Part shown: positions 23,853 through 38,800 of the stretch, piece after piece
How the letters are laid out: the number at the start of each line of letters is the position of its first letter
Position numbering within the stretch: the stretch's first letter is position 1
NCBI RefSeq assembly: GCF_041734735.1
Contig: NC_134882.1
Location: 23,286,852-23,350,851 of the forward strand
From: Babylonia areolata
Taxonomy: Eukaryota > Mollusca > Gastropoda > Neogastropoda > Buccinidae
Length of the DNA stretch: 64,000 bases
Direction of reading: 5' to 3'
Notes under the pieces: model-generated
Told to the model about the DNA's origin: nothing
Seen by the model: the letters and a program-made list of their open reading frames with translations, nothing else
Databases searched by the model: none
Position numbers and translations under genes: made by a program

Positions 23853-26800
23853 CTGAACACCGGGTTAAAATATAGACTCACTTTGTTTACACAAGTGAGT
23901 CAACAATGAAAAATGGAATAAATTTATCACACTGCCCTGTATGATGCAATTTGATACAGGATCTGACCCAGAAAAGCTCCCTGTGTTTACAATAAATTTT
24001 ACTATAAGATATACACAATCTGTTAAATTTTTGGGTGTCTATCTTTCTTCAAAACTTTCGTGGAATTGTCATATCAACCATGCATTAAACAAAGCAAGGA
24101 AAGATCTAAATAGAAATATGTGTGTGCATGTGCGTGTGTGTGTGTATATATGTGTGTGTGTATGTGTGTGTGTGTGTGTGTACACATGTGTGTGTGTGTG
24201 TTTCTATGCCCACCTGATGAGACCAACTTGCACATCTCTCTTCTGTTAAAAGATTTTTTGTGAATCTGTGCGGTTTATTCAACTATTTTGTCGTACAGTA
24301 TTCCTTTTAAATGTGAATGGACTATGGATATCATATAGTTGTGTGAAACGTTGCCGACATCAAGGGGTATGTGACCGGTTTTTGCATTGAGAACAGATGT
24401 TCAAGATGTCAGTTGTCAGTTAATCTGCACTTATTGCCATATTTATTTGTTCTGTCATGCATTTTTGTTAATCTGTTTTAATGCCAGCTCAGATCAAATA
24501 CATAAACAATTGCCAAAAATGAACATTTCATTTTATTTGATTTGATTTGGTCAGTGTTTAAAAGGAGGCTGTAGAAAAAAATCACAGTAGGCCTAAACCA
24601 CAGTGTACAAATGGCGCCTACTCACAGACCATCGTCATCATCATCATCATCTTCTTCTTCACAAAAACCTACCACGTCAGCCAGTATCGTTCGAATGGAA
24701 AAACTCATTGAAGATGCACTAAACAACAAAAGTGTTGATTTTCGTGACACTCTGTTTTTAATAAGATAAATAGTGCAAAGGGTGGCAAGAGGAAGGGGAA
24801 GAAAGGTGGTAAAAAGTCCAGTGACGATTTTGACAATGACGCACTTGCAAATCCTGTCGCAGAACTGATTGTTCCTTTGTTGTGGTCATCTTTTAAAATT
24901 ATGTGGAACAAAGTCTAAAGAACATTTTATCAACTATTGTCGGTGCTGTCACCAAACAGTTTAACCAAGACATTGAGGTGTTGAAAGAGCAAAGCCTCCT
25001 TCTTCAGTACAAAGTAGACAAACGAGAAAAATACAGCCAACGAGAAAACGTGAAAATCATCTGCATTCCTGAGCAAGACAACGAGGACCTGGAGGAGGAA
25101 GTCAGTAAAGTCTTGCAGGCTGCGGGCTGTATCATCAAGCCCGGCGAAACAGCTGTTGTCCACAGGTCTGGCCAGAGGAAAACCAGCAGCCACAACTCCA
25201 CTGTTTCCCATGGCAACGCTCCCACTGGCCGACCTGTGCTGGTGAAATTTGTGTCTCAGCGGACGAAGGCAATGTTGATAGAGAAGCAACGTGCCCTGAA
25301 AGAGACCCAGGAATTCAAGAAAGTCTTCATCAACAACGACCTGATTCCTCTCTGCTCCAGACTGCTACACGTGGCAAAGCGCAACGAGGCAGTTGACAGG
25401 GTGTCAACAACGCATGATGGTCGGATCCGCTGTGTCCTCAAGAAGACGCCGGGCCAAACCACAAACGCTAAGGTCGTCCTGATTGACAGCCCTGATGACC
25501 TATTCCACGTTGGTGTGGACAGTGTCGACTTTGAAGCTTTGGGTCTCCAGCATGTTGTGGGATAGGGGTGCGACAGAGGGCAATGCAGTTTTCTTTCAGA
25601 AAATGGTCAAAATCTGTTACCTGACAGTTTTGTTGATTATTTTATTTCACATGATTGTTGTTCTGCTTTACATGATTCTTCTGTGAACTGTTCAAAAAGT
25701 TCAGCTGGTGAAAGATGTGACATTAGCTTTGTATCACTCAAAGTTTGTGGGTTGCAAAGTAGGTTAAAACATAGTGAATTTGTCACACACATTAGTCTGT
25801 TATTTCATTAACAGAAACAAAAACGGACAAGCAAGACCACTTATTCCTTGAAAATGTTTGCGATGAACTTGGGTATACAATACATGTTTTCAGTCGAAAA
25901 TGTTCATCGCACCAGTGCTTAGGTGGTGTTGCTTTTGCATACAAAAAGAAATATTGTAATTATATAACCACTCTACCAAAGACAACAACTTGGCATGGTT
26001 CATGATAAAATCATCTTTAACAGGATATGATAAAGATGTGTGTGTTGGAGTGATTTACATCCCTCCTGAAGGATCAGTGTATAGTAGTGTTGATATGTTT
26101 GATGATGTTGAAAACACGCTGTTTGACATACAAAGTAAATAATATTGTTGTATTCTGGAAGAGCAGGGAGAGATGACGAAATCGGAATGTTCACTAGTAA
26201 TGGCTGTACTATGGTTGACTGCATGATTGGATCCCCCTTTCTGTAAACAAAAATAAAGGATTTTACTATTTCCCCATTTGATGCTTTATTATCTGGCATA
26301 CACAGCCCGTTGATCTTGTCTCTGGTTATTGAGTGTCACATATTGAACCATAAAAATCATACTGATACAGCTGTCATAACGTGTCATAAAAAATGTGCCA
26401 CATCAAATTTAACAGGTCATAATGAAATAATAGGAAAATGGGAACACGAAAAGGCTGCTTCTTTTCAAGAAAATTTGTCTGACGCTGAGCTTACACACTT
26501 AAATGACGCAATCGATGCTGACGATATTAACGTCATAAACTATAAGCTCGTAAACATTCTGATTCAGACGGCAAAAGATACTTTTGGGACATATCAAATT
26601 CGTACTTCTAAGACAAAACGGAGACAGTTGCAGTTGGTTTGATTTCACATGCAAACGAAGCCGATCAGAATATTTTAAAGCTAAACACAGTTTAAAAAAA
26701 AGAGATTCTAGTGAAAATAGAGACACGCTCGAAAGAGTCAGCAAAAGTCACAAGTCCGTTTTAAAGAAAGCAGAAAAGTTGTGGAGAAAAAACTGGCACA

Positions 26801-29800
26801 GAGAACTACGAAGTTTATGCAAAAGCAATTCAAGAGATGTATGGAAAAGAATTAAAAAGAAAAAGAAAACATCATGTCCCATAAATTTAGAAGACATGTT
26901 TCACCATTTCAGCAACCTCAACGTTAATGATAATGAACATATTGACAGTACAATGGCAATGCACATTATCAATTTAGAGGATAATGATGATATTTTAAAT
27001 GCATGTATTACTGAAGATGAAATTACTTCAGCCATCAAAAGACTGAAGAAAGGCAAAAGTGCCGGTGAAGACATGATTTGTAATGAATATATCATTAACA
27101 GCGTTCCTTTGCTGACAGAAACATATTGTAATAATGTAAATTATTTAACAAGATACTAGACAAAAATGGGTATCTGGCTTGATATTGCCATTGTATAAAG
27201 GCAAATGTGATACACTCCATCTCGCTCTCTACGATCGGGTTCGGATCCACTCTGTTTATGCATACCCAGATTCAAACACTCCATTGTCGACCGCCGTTCA
27301 TTCTTTGTCTCTGGACCTTGCATTTGGAATGAGCTTCATCTTTTGTTTCGTCAGGTCCCCGCACTCAGCTCTTTCTAGTCCGGCCTTAAAACCCACTTTT
27401 TTCTGAGCCTCCCTTCCCTGCCTTTTCCGTATTTTCCACTCTACAATTATGCATGCGTGTGACTGACTGGTGTGCAAGCGCTTTGATTTGTCTCTGCACA
27501 AGATTCAGTGCTATATAAATACTTATTATTATTATTATTATTAATTATAGGGGAATAACTTTGCTCAGCTGTGTTGGAAAACTATTCACTACAGTGTTAA
27601 ATGCTAGACTGACTGATTATATCAGTGTAAACAATATACTTTCAGGGGCCCAAGCAGGATTTAGACAGTCCCATTCTACATTAGATCAAATGTTTGTATT
27701 GAAATCACTAATTGATATTTTCTCCATGAAAAAGAAGAAACTTTACTGTGTTTTTGTTAAGTTTAAAAAAAAAAAAAAAGCCTTTGATTCAGCTCAGAGA
27801 AGTGGGTTATGGTAAAAACTTGTTCATGAAGGCATGAATTGTAAAATATTGTGTGTCGTAATGAACATGTATGATAGAATAAAGTCATGTGTGTTTTTAC
27901 ATGGTGAAAAATTTGATTTCTTTAGCATTTGTAAGGGTGTATGACAAGGATAAAATCTCTCGCCTTTGCTTTTTTCTCTGTATCTCAATGATTTAGTCGT
28001 ATTTGAGCATAAGAGTCCATCTGTTGATCTTTTATTGAATGTTAACACTTCAGACTTAGGTAGTTACATGCAATTATTTGTACTGTTGTATGCAGATGAC
28101 ACAATTTTCTTTCGGAGACCAAAGAAGGATTACAACAGTCCCTCAAGGACACACAGGCACAGATTCGGGAGACCATCCAACAAGGTGATTGGCCTACCTC
28201 TATCGATCTGGAAGATGCTTATTTTCATATACTCATCCATTCGGCATCCCGTCGGTACCTGAGGTTCGTGTGGAGGGACAAGGGGTTCCAGTTCCCGGCC
28301 CTCCCATTTGGTCTGTCCCTTGCCCCTTTCCTGTCTACCAAGGTGCTGCGGGAATTGGTGTCCATCGTCCGCTCGGAATCCATTTGTCTCTGTGTGTACC
28401 TGGACGACTTGCTTATCCTGGCCCAGTCGCAGGCCCTGTGCCTGAGTCATACGGCCAGACTTCTAGACCTTTGCTCCCAACTGGGCTTCCTCATGGACCA
28501 GCAGATATGCGATCTGTCCCCACGTCAGTCCTTCGACTTCTTAGGGATGAGATTCGACACGCGGTCTATGATAGTCTCTCTGGCGCCAGATCACTGGGAC
28601 CGTCTGGCAGGCCTCCTCAGTCACTGGCGCCACTCCTCCCAAGATACAGCGCAGACACTTTCTTCCCTCTTGGGCATGATGGAGTCCACGGCACCTCTCA
28701 TTCCCCTGGACAGGGTTCTCAAGCGCCCTCTCCAGAGGGCACTGAGGTTACGCCGGTCCCAGAGCACTCAGCCATGGGATACCCAGATATGTCTGGGCGA
28801 GTGGTTCCTCGAGGTGACATCAGAGTGGTTAATCACCCCCCTTCGGACACAGGGGGTGCCCTTAGCCCCACCTACTCTTCAGGTGGCACTCTTCACAGAC
28901 GCCTCCTCCCTGGGCTGGGGAGCCCACATGGACTCACTCTATGCAGCAGGGACTTGGTCCCCGGAGGAGCGCCTGTGCCACATCAATGTTCTGGAACTGG
29001 AGGCAGTTCGCAGGACTCTCCTGCACTTCATGGGGGAGGCCACTGGCAAGACCATCCGCTTGTTCACGGACAAGACGACGGTCGCATGTTATGTGAACAA
29101 ATGGGGGGAGCGCACTCGGCAGACCTCTCCATGCGGACTGAGGCTCTCCTCCGTTGGTGCCACAGCAAGGGCATTGCACTTTCAGCGAGACACTGAGCAG
29201 GAAAAACCAACTTCTTGGCAGATGCTCTTAGCAGGTCCAAGAGTGTCATACGCACAGAGTGCACCCTGGACAAGGACAGCCTTCAGGGGGTGTGGGAACA
29301 GTGGTTTCGGCTGATGGTGGACCTTGTTCAACAAGAGACTTCCCACTTCCGTCTCTTCGGTTGCCGACCCAGAAGCGTGGGCAGTGGATGCTCTCTCTCT
29401 AGATTGGAGCAGTCTGATTGCCTCCGCGTTTCCTCCCTTTCCAATTCTGTCCAAGGTGATACGGAAAGACAGATTGGAACACCCGCAGCTGATCCTCATT
29501 GCGCCGAAATGGCCAGTCCAGACCTGGTTTCCGGACCTTCAGTCCCTGACACATGTTCCCACCCCTGGAACTTGAAACCAAATCTCATCTGCTGAGGCAG
29601 CCTCGCTCGGGCACTCCGCGTTCCAATCCTCAACTGCTCCACCAGCACGCATGGCTGCTGTGCGGTCGGAACTGTCAGCATCACCATTGAAGTCCTCGAC
29701 CCCTCGGTCGGCCTCTGTGTCGGCTGTGCTGACCCAGGGGTGTGCCTCCTCTGACCTCCTCTCCATAGTCACCAGAGCAAGGAGGCAGGGAACGGAGACT

Positions 29801-32800
29801 TTGTATGACTTTCGCTGGAAGAAGTGGTTGCGGTGGTGTACAGCTCAGGGCATTACCCCTACGAACCTTACGAGCATGCAGCTGGCCAACTTTCTGGCTC
29901 TCTGCTCCTCGGTTCATCCTGTCTGCTAGTTCTGGGCGAGGGTACAGGTCTGCCTTCTGTACCACATTGCAAACAGCTAGGTGGTTCCGCCTTGGAAGCG
30001 GATTGCCTGCTCAGAGAGGTGGCTAGGGGTGCCCCTCTGAAGGAAGCTAGAGACCCCAGAAGAGTGCCCCTCTGGGACTTGTTCCTGGTGCTGGATTTCA
30101 TTCGAAAACAGCCCTTCCTACCATTGGGAACTATTCCTTTTGACATCCTCACCCTCAAGACCACTTTCCTTCTGTGGCTGGCCACAGGCAGTCATAGAAG
30201 TGAGCTGCATGGGCTTAGTGGAATGCCACAAGATCTGGCCTTCCACAGAGATGGTTCCATCACTATTCGTTTCCTTCCAGAGTTTCTGGCTAAGAACCAA
30301 GACCCTGAGGTTCCTTCCCCCTCTCTGAGAGTCAGACCTTTGTCTGATATTCTTGCCCAAGATGATGAGGATAGGCACCTGTCCTGTTCGGTGTCTCAAA
30401 TATTATTGGGATAGGTCTCGCCATAGGCGTTCTTATCAGAGGTGTCTGCTCATCTCCCTCAATGAGAATTACAAGAAAGACATCGCTGCAGGCACCATTT
30501 CCCGCCAGGTTTCCCAAGTCATTCGTAGAGCCTACTCTCATGCACACAGGGATATCAGCTGTCTTCATCCCAGAGCACACGAAGTGCGGGCCATAGCTAC
30601 TTCGGCTGCTTTCCAGCACTCAGTGCCAACGCAGCATGTCTTGGAGGCAGCCTTCTGGCGGTCTGAGAATCCCTTCATCAACTTCTACCTCAGGAATTTC
30701 CGTATGACCAGGGCTGACGGTTCCAAGGGGATTTCCTTTGCCGCGGCTAACACTGCCGTCTCAGTTGCAAGGGCTCCCCATATGAACCAGTAGGCGTTGC
30801 CCTCCTCCATTTGCTTTAAATTCTGCATCAGTTTGACATGGTACAGTATATGACACCAAAAGGAGGAGTTTGTATTATACTCCATGTTTGGTGTTAAATA
30901 TACTTACCATGTCAAACTCGAATGCCCGCCCGTCCGTCCCCGCGTCACCGCCGTGGTTCTCATGGGGCATTTTTGTTCATGGCCACGGAATGATTAAGTG
31001 CTTATAGTTTTTTGAGGCGTTTGATTGGCTGAGAGCGGGTGGGCCCGTCTTTTCACTGTTAGCCGCGCGAAATTTGGCCAAGCAGAGCAAACCAATAGGC
31101 CTAGTTTGCATCAGTTTGACATGGTAAGTATATTTAACACCAAACATGGAGTATAATACAAACTCCTCCTTTTAAAATGGAAACTAGTGGTCAATGTAAA
31201 GAAAACTAAAGTGATGATATTTAATTCTACAAACAAGCTAAAGCCTGTTTTTAAGTTTGGTGATGCATGTTTGGATGTTGTCGATTTTTTTAAATATCTT
31301 GGTATCAAATTTAGTAGAATGGAAACTTTTTACAAAGCTAAAAAAAATGATTTATGAACAGGCCCAAAAAGCTATGTTTTTGTTACTTCAGTCAGCCAGA
31401 AATCAAGATTTACCTTTACATATCGTTCTGGACATGTACGAGTCTATGATAGTTCCTATTTTGTTGTATGGTGCAGAAATATGGGGTTATGAAAATGTAG
31501 ATATTCTTGAAAAATTAGAATTGAAATTTTTGAAACACTTGTTCAAACTGAACAGAAATACCATGACCCAAATCGTTTATGGAGAAACTGGTATTTATCC
31601 AATTAGTGTGTTAGTGAAAATGAGATTAGTTCAATTTTGGACCAACTTAGTGATATCAAACACAGAAAAATATTCTGGGAAAATATTTGATATTACTTGA
31701 CTTATATTGAAATGTTATTTATTTTTCAAAATGGATGAGTTGTATCAGACAAATTTTAATAGAAACAGGGTATAACTGTGTTTGGGATGCTCAATTCTTC
31801 TTAGAGAGGGAATCTTTCTGCAAGAATGTCAACATTGTTTTGAGAGAGAGTTTTCAAAATCTATGGAGACATGCTCTAGAGGCGAGTAGTAAATGTTTGT
31901 TTCATTGAAATTTCAAAAGTGGATTTGGTAGAGAAAAATATATGTCAAATGCCTGATAATTACGTTATCAGCTTCTTCAGATTTTGAAGTAGTAATCATA
32001 AGCTGGAAATAGAAACATGGAGACACAAAGGCATACCACAAGAGTTACGGCTTTGTAAGTTTTGTAACATGTCTGTGATTGGAGTTTCATTTTATAATGT
32101 AATATCCCAGTTATGATCAGTTACAAAATAGATATGTACCTAAAAAATACTTGTCTCCAAAATCGGTTATTAATTTTTGTAATATGCTTAAAGGAGGCAA
32201 AAAAAAGTCATTTTCGCTGTAAGTAAAATGATTAGATTTGCAAATGTTGCCCAGTTACACTTTTGGAGTTAAAAGACATTTGTGTTCTATCAACTTTTAT
32301 GTGACATTGTTGTGTATTTGGAAATGTTTGTTCTGGGGATGAAAAGATTATTTTGCAGTAATCCTCCATACTCCAATAGGAGTGAAAGGATAATTAAAAC
32401 TTGAAACTTGTCATGGAAAGTGTGATACATAGGAATGTATATGGTATATAAACATATGAGTGGGGGGATGAGAAAGGGGGTGGGAGGGGGGGGGGGTAAT
32501 GTGGGAGATGAGGAATGTAAATGTGTGTGTACTTGTGTGTATGTGTATATGTACGTGAGTTTATATCGAGACTGTGTGCTTTTATGTGTAATAAATGTGT
32601 GTGTTAGTTTATATCGAGACTGTGTGCTTTATGTGTGTTGTTTGGCCTGTGTACATTTGTTTGTGCTGTCACATCAGTGATACTGCATATTTGTTGCATA
32701 TCTGTTGTGTGTGTGTGTTTATGTGTGAATGCTAATTTTTATTTATTTATTTGGGGTTTTTTTGTTTGTTTTTTTCTTCTTTTTATGGTATCATTTTTTA

Positions 32801-35800
32801 TTTATCTAATTTTATTTCATTTTAATTCGTTTTATTTTCTTTCAAGGCCTGACTTAGTGTGTAGAGTAAAGCTGCTGGCCAGGCATCTGCTTTGCAGATA
32901 TGGTGCAGCATATATGGATTTGGCCGAACACATCGATGCCTTCTTGAGCAACTGAACTGAACAAATAATAGGGTCTCTTACAATCCCTTACAATTTGTCC
33001 ATCCTGTATCCATTCCAGCAAGGAAATCGGAACAGCATTTCTCAAGGTGTATTCAAATACTGTAATTGCATTCCTTTCCCCTATGAGATTTTCTGTCTCT
33101 TCAAAACTAAGCAATCTGTTTTCTGAGACATACACTAAATCTCTCATATGTTCTTAGTCATTTTCCTTCAAAATCCATTTTCAGTATTATCTGTACACAT
33201 TATTTGTTTTGGTTTACAGTTAAGCATGAAGATATCATTTGTCTATCAAACTCTAGTTCTCTTCCATTGGAATAAATAGTCTACACGCCTGTTGTAAATA
33301 TTAAAGTTTTTGGCATTTCAGTTACATTTCCCATTTCAATTCCATTACATTTCTCTTTACTTTTTCCAAAAGCCTTACTGTTTTCTTTGCCAAAGAAACT
33401 TGTACAACAGTGTGTTTATCTAAATGAGAACATGTTCTGGATTGCCAGTGGACTGCATAATGTAGAATATAAAAATGTTTTTATGACAAAAACTTTACCA
33501 TGTATGCTTGGATCTCTTTTGCTCCAACCCTGTATCATTTTTTAAATCTTCTGCTGGTTGTTTTATTTTTATGTGTTTATGTCCTGGTATATTAAAGGAT
33601 GATTGTGGTGCATTGATTCCAGATATGTTGCCGTTTCTGATTTTGTTGCTAAAAATTCTACCCTCCCACCCATATATTAGGCTTTGTTAGTGAGACTGGG
33701 TACTTGAGCTGTTACTACGACAGGTAAAATTAAAAAGTTTTGTTTTCTCCTGTTGTGTTGGCTGTCTCTGTACTGTTTGTTTGACTATGACATCTCTTAG
33801 TTAGGATCTCTTGCATTGGTGTAAGGTGTGTGGTTGAGTGTGTGCTTGTATGCATCAATGTTTGTGTGTGTGTGTGTGCTCATGGGTGTGTTGTATGTAG
33901 GTGGGTGGATGTATGTTGTGTGTAAATTGTAATATAATATCTCATTCTGTGTGTGTCACAGTGTGTCTCAAGGTGTCACTGTCTTTTCATTATTATATCT
34001 TTTTGTGAAGCTTGCCTAGCTTTGAACATTCTGCATTATCTTTATTACAGTCACAGTGAATATTGAGTTGGTTACTCTGTATTGATTAGCTCAGAGATAG
34101 ATCAGTGAGAAAACTAGTTCTTATTTTCTCAGCACATGTCCATATGTCTTGTTCTTTGAGGAAATTATTGTTATGCACACAAGCCATGATAACAGCCATC
34201 AGCAGCACTGATTCCACAAAACTGGTATTTAATATGTATTTTGTGTGTTTCACTCCCTCTTTACTTTCACTCTCTCCTAGCATATTCTATGGACTAAAAA
34301 AGGCAGTACTGTTTTCTTCAGCTCCGAAGCATGGCACCTTGTGAAAGTTTCATGCACCAAATGCTGTTATTGACCAGAATATTTTCCAGGTTGCCATCAA
34401 ACCCACAAGGATGACATCTTTGGCCTGTCATCTAGAATGTTTGAAGATTCTTTGCATCCCTTGGACTAGTTTGGCCTGCACTGTATGACTCAGAAAATGG
34501 AAAATTCCAGTCACAAACACTGCCATTATATGTGTGTAGCATGGAAAAGGAAGCGAGATGAGAAGAGGGAGTGGTCAAAAACAAATAGGACTGAAAATCC
34601 TGGAATTAATTGTGATGCAGAGAATTTTAAACCATTTATTTCATGGATATATTCTTTGATTTAACTGATAGTAAAGAGTGGTAACTCTCTCCATTCACAA
34701 GGTACACAACTTCAAGACAGTGCTGCTTGTGCTACTGATTCACCTAGCACGCAGGTAAATAAAACAAAAGGTACATTGGAATAAGCCCAGACACTTCCTC
34801 AAAAAAGGAAGCGCCGGGCTTGTCCTTGTACCAGTCATTTGACGTGCACACAGCAGCAATGACAGAAGAAATGTGCAAACAAATTAGCTTTTATTAAAGA
34901 ATGGCATCAATCCTGAATAAGCCACACAACACACAGAAAATACAAAACAAACACATGGTCGCCTTGTTGGTTTTAAGACTTAGAATTGATATACAATGAG
35001 GCCAGGAGAACAAATGATTAACAAATTGTAAAGAGTGGTTTCTCTCTCCATTCACAAGGTACACAACTTCAAGCCAATACTGCTTATGGTACCAGTTCAG
35101 CTAGAACACAGGTAAATAAAAGGTACATTGGAATAAACCCAGACATATTCTTTGACTTGGATTTAAAAACAATTATACAGTGGAATTTTATAATCTCCTT
35201 ACAGTACAATGTATGAGCAATCATCTTGCAAAATTTCAAGGAGATACATAGTAACCACAAAATTGTTAAAATGTTCAGCAGACAAGGGGCTAACATTAGT
35301 TTTAAAAAAAAGAAAAAAAAGTATATTTAGAGGATGGACTTTATAATCTGAAGTGCCTTATAGTCAGTGAAATATGGTAATTTATTTGTAAAAGTATTTT
35401 CCCCTGGAGTATGCATTCTAGTAATTGCAGTTGTGTTGATCATGTCATTGCCAGAACAATCAGGCAGATGGTCTATGTGTTTGACACAGATCCTGCTCTA
35501 CATGAAAGAGTACAGTTCAGAGATGGAGCGCGTCCGACAGAGAAAGCTGAAAGCTCAGAGAGGTTGGTGGCAGTGGTTTTTATTTCTCAACTCCTGAATC
35601 TTTTTCTCCAGGTCTTCATTTAGGAATAAGATGACTGGAAAATAAATTTATGAAACTGAAGTGAATCTGTGTCATTGCTTGGCCAGATATTGTCCCCATG
35701 TGTATGTGGATCTGTGGGTGGGAAACTTTTAATACTGGCATGTTCTTTCTGCTTCCGCAAGTGGTATAGATAGGGATGAAAGTGGGTAGGATGGTAGTTC

Positions 35801-38800
35801 TGAGCAAGAGCTTTCTGGCCATCCTCTTTCTAATGACGTAAAAAACAGTGAGAGGTCAGATTCACAAAGTACATGATTAAAGATGTGCTGTTGCAAGATG
35901 TCAGCTTTGCAGCGTCCTTTTTTTCTTTTTCTTTTGTTCCGTAATTCCTGTAGTGTATTAAGTTAGCATCATGTGTGAATTTAAGATCTTGCCTGTTTTG
36001 GCTTGGTTGGTTGGTTGGTTTTATTTTGTTTTTTCCGTTGTTAGGGAACATCATATATGGGCATGTGGTGAACTTAAGTTACATTGACCCATATTTTTGT
36101 AAGCGTGTACATCGAACGTGTATGCACCCCCACAAGTACAGGTTAACTTTTAAGTTCCCCAAATTCTGACAAGAAACGCAATCATTAACTATGTTTTCAT
36201 TTCCAAAACAGTAATCCAACCGTCAAGCAATAAATGGATTATATCTACTCCCTGTGTATTCATTTTCTGTATTGTGGAGTAATCTCCAAACATCAACAAG
36301 GTTCAGCTTATTCACTAGAGTATGAAAATGATCAATATCTCTGTGACAGTGAGGCCCCCCTGACACTATATCTAAACCATTGGTCATAACACAGTTGAAA
36401 TCCCCAAGAATTATTATTTTCTTGTCACTATAATTGGTGAGGACAGAGTGCAACCAATGGAAATATTTTATTTTATCTGCGCTATCATTTGGAGCATAAA
36501 CGTTAACGAGCATGAAGGATGAAGTCATGCTCTGATGACTGAACGGACAAAATGATTGTTCGATCATATGTTTTTTCCGGTGTTACTTCTCCCTTAAATT
36601 TGTTTGATACTAGCACGACTTCTCCTCTTCCATGATTTGTGCCCTTGTTAAAAAACAGCTTCCCACCCCATTGTTTTTCCCACAGTAATGCTTCAACGCT
36701 GCTTATGTGCGTTTCTTGTAAACATATAATATCATATTTGTGTTGTTTAAAATTTGAAAACAAAGCTGTTCGTTTTAACTTATTTTTTAAACCTCTAGTA
36801 TTCAGAGAATGGGGGTTAGGGGGTGCACGGGAGGGGTAGTACCTCTAGAGGGGGGGTTTGTCACGCTCTTGCGGGAGTGGTTCGTCCTCTGTTGGTCCCC
36901 ACCGGCACCCAGCTCTCACCTATGGGTCCTAGAAGCTGCTAGCATTCGGCAGCACCCAACTCCCGGGCAACGGCTTTGACAGGTTGGCTAAACTAGGTGA
37001 GGGTAGCTGATGGGTCTCAAACCCTCGGTGAGTTAGGGCTTGTCTACCCAAGCATGTGAAGACTGGATTCAGCGGACTCTGCGGAAGAAACTTTCATGGT
37101 TCAACGGAGAGGAAGGCGGTTGCAGCAGAGCACTGGAGTGCTGAGGGCAGGATGAGGCACATAGGACATCCTGGTCATCCACTACATCTGTTTCCATCTC
37201 CATTCGTCTTGACCTCATCTTGCCACTGGATACAGATGGTCTCGGACAAGAGAGTGAGGTCGACGGTGCGCAACTCCTCCTCACTATAAACAAAGTCATC
37301 GCACAAGTCATCAGTCATCCTTCATCCCATACCATCATTTTCCCCAAGCCCTGTGGCAACAGGCGAGCGACGAAGCGACAGGTGTGGGTACACTGGCAGT
37401 CGTAGCCGCGGACCTGCACACAGGTGGCTCAGGCCATAGGGTCGTTTTTCACCGACTGGAGCAGCGGTGGAGATCAGCAGCCCCCTGAGCGACTGAGCAG
37501 CCCTCTTCAGGACAGCACTGCTCACCTCCATGGCATGAGGAAGGGGCTAGAAAAGGTGCCCTAAACATTGCCTGCTCCACACCACCCTAGTCAGCATACC
37601 GCGGCTGACGGGGACCCTACTCAAGCGGTCGACACACAAAGGAAAGAAAGAAGAAAACAAGGAGCACCCCATTGACCATTGCCACATGGAACGTACGTAT
37701 GCTTCTGGACAGAGGCAACTCAGCCAGACCACAGAGACGCACAGCACTCATTGCTAGTGAATTAGCCAGGTATAACATCGACATCGCTGCCTTATGTGAG
37801 ACCAGACTGGCAGAAGAAGGCGAACTCTGTGAGCAAGGCGCAGGCTACACCTTCTTTTGGAGTGGTCGCGGACCTGAAGAGAGACGTGAGGCTGGAGTTG
37901 GCTTTGCAGTGAAGACAACCCTCGTTGGCAAGCTGGCTGAGTGAACGATCGCCTGATGACAATGAAACTCCCTATATGCAATGGGAAGAAGTTTACCACC
38001 ATTGTCAGCGCCTACGCGCCCACCATGACCAACCCAGATGAGATCAAGGACAAGTTCTACGAGGACCTGAATGCTGTCATCACCACTGTTCCCAACGCAG
38101 ACAAGCTGATCATACTTGGTGACTTTAACGCGAGAGTTGGTTGTGACAGCACCTCCTGGGAAGGAGTGATTGGGAAGCATGGGGTTGGTAACTGTAACAG
38201 CAATGGCCAACTACTTCTCCAGACATGTGCTGAGCACGACCTTCTTATCACAAACACCATCTTCTGCCTCCCTACCCATAACAGGATGTCATGGATGCAT
38301 CCTCGCTCTGGGCATTGGCATCTCATCGACTTTGTCATTGTCAGGAAGAGGGACAGGCATGACGTACGAGTCATGAGGGCCATGTGCAGCGCCGAGTGCT
38401 GGACAGACCACCGCCTTATCGTCTCCAAGCTCAACCTCCACATCCAGCCCAAGAGACAGCCTCAGGGTATGAAAGCACTCAACGCCTGAATGTCAACAAG
38501 CTGGAACTAGGCAACATCAAGCAGAGCTTTGCTGACATCCTGGAGGAACGCCTTGAGTCCACCGTGCTGGACAACCAGAATGTGGAGGCAGCATGGGGCG
38601 CACTGCATGAGACGGTGTACAACACTGCCATGGTGTGCCTGGGGCCTTCTGTCAGGAAGCACAAAGACTGGTTTGATGAGAACTGCAATGAGATCAAGCA
38701 GCTGCTAGAAGACAAACGCCAAGCCTACAGAGCCCACATTGAAGATCCCAAGTCACAGTCAAAGAATGACATACTGAAGAGCGTACGCAGCACCATCCAG

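Larger units (their letters stand above)
24560..32400 (+). mobile_element. LINE B with ORF1 and ORF2, split by two later insertions
   Basis: ORF1 starts at ATG 24611 (Ser-rich, [11 protein letters not shown]) and, after two frame shifts, runs 24903-25565 with [18 protein letters not shown], the RRM-like ORF1p style of LINEs. ORF2 endonuclease ([20 protein letters not shown] near 25725) and RT ([34 protein letters not shown]) follow, then KYLGIKFSR and [20 protein letters not shown] at 31280-31700. A LINE 3' end (27211-27543) and a DIRS-like fossil (28142-31168) sit inside the RT region. ORF2 has many stops. The 3' UTR to about 32400 is AT-rich. Confidence 0.82.

Noticed and set aside
32854-33147. 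97-codon minus-strand frame
   Set aside because: Overlaps a SINE fragment and shows no known motif.
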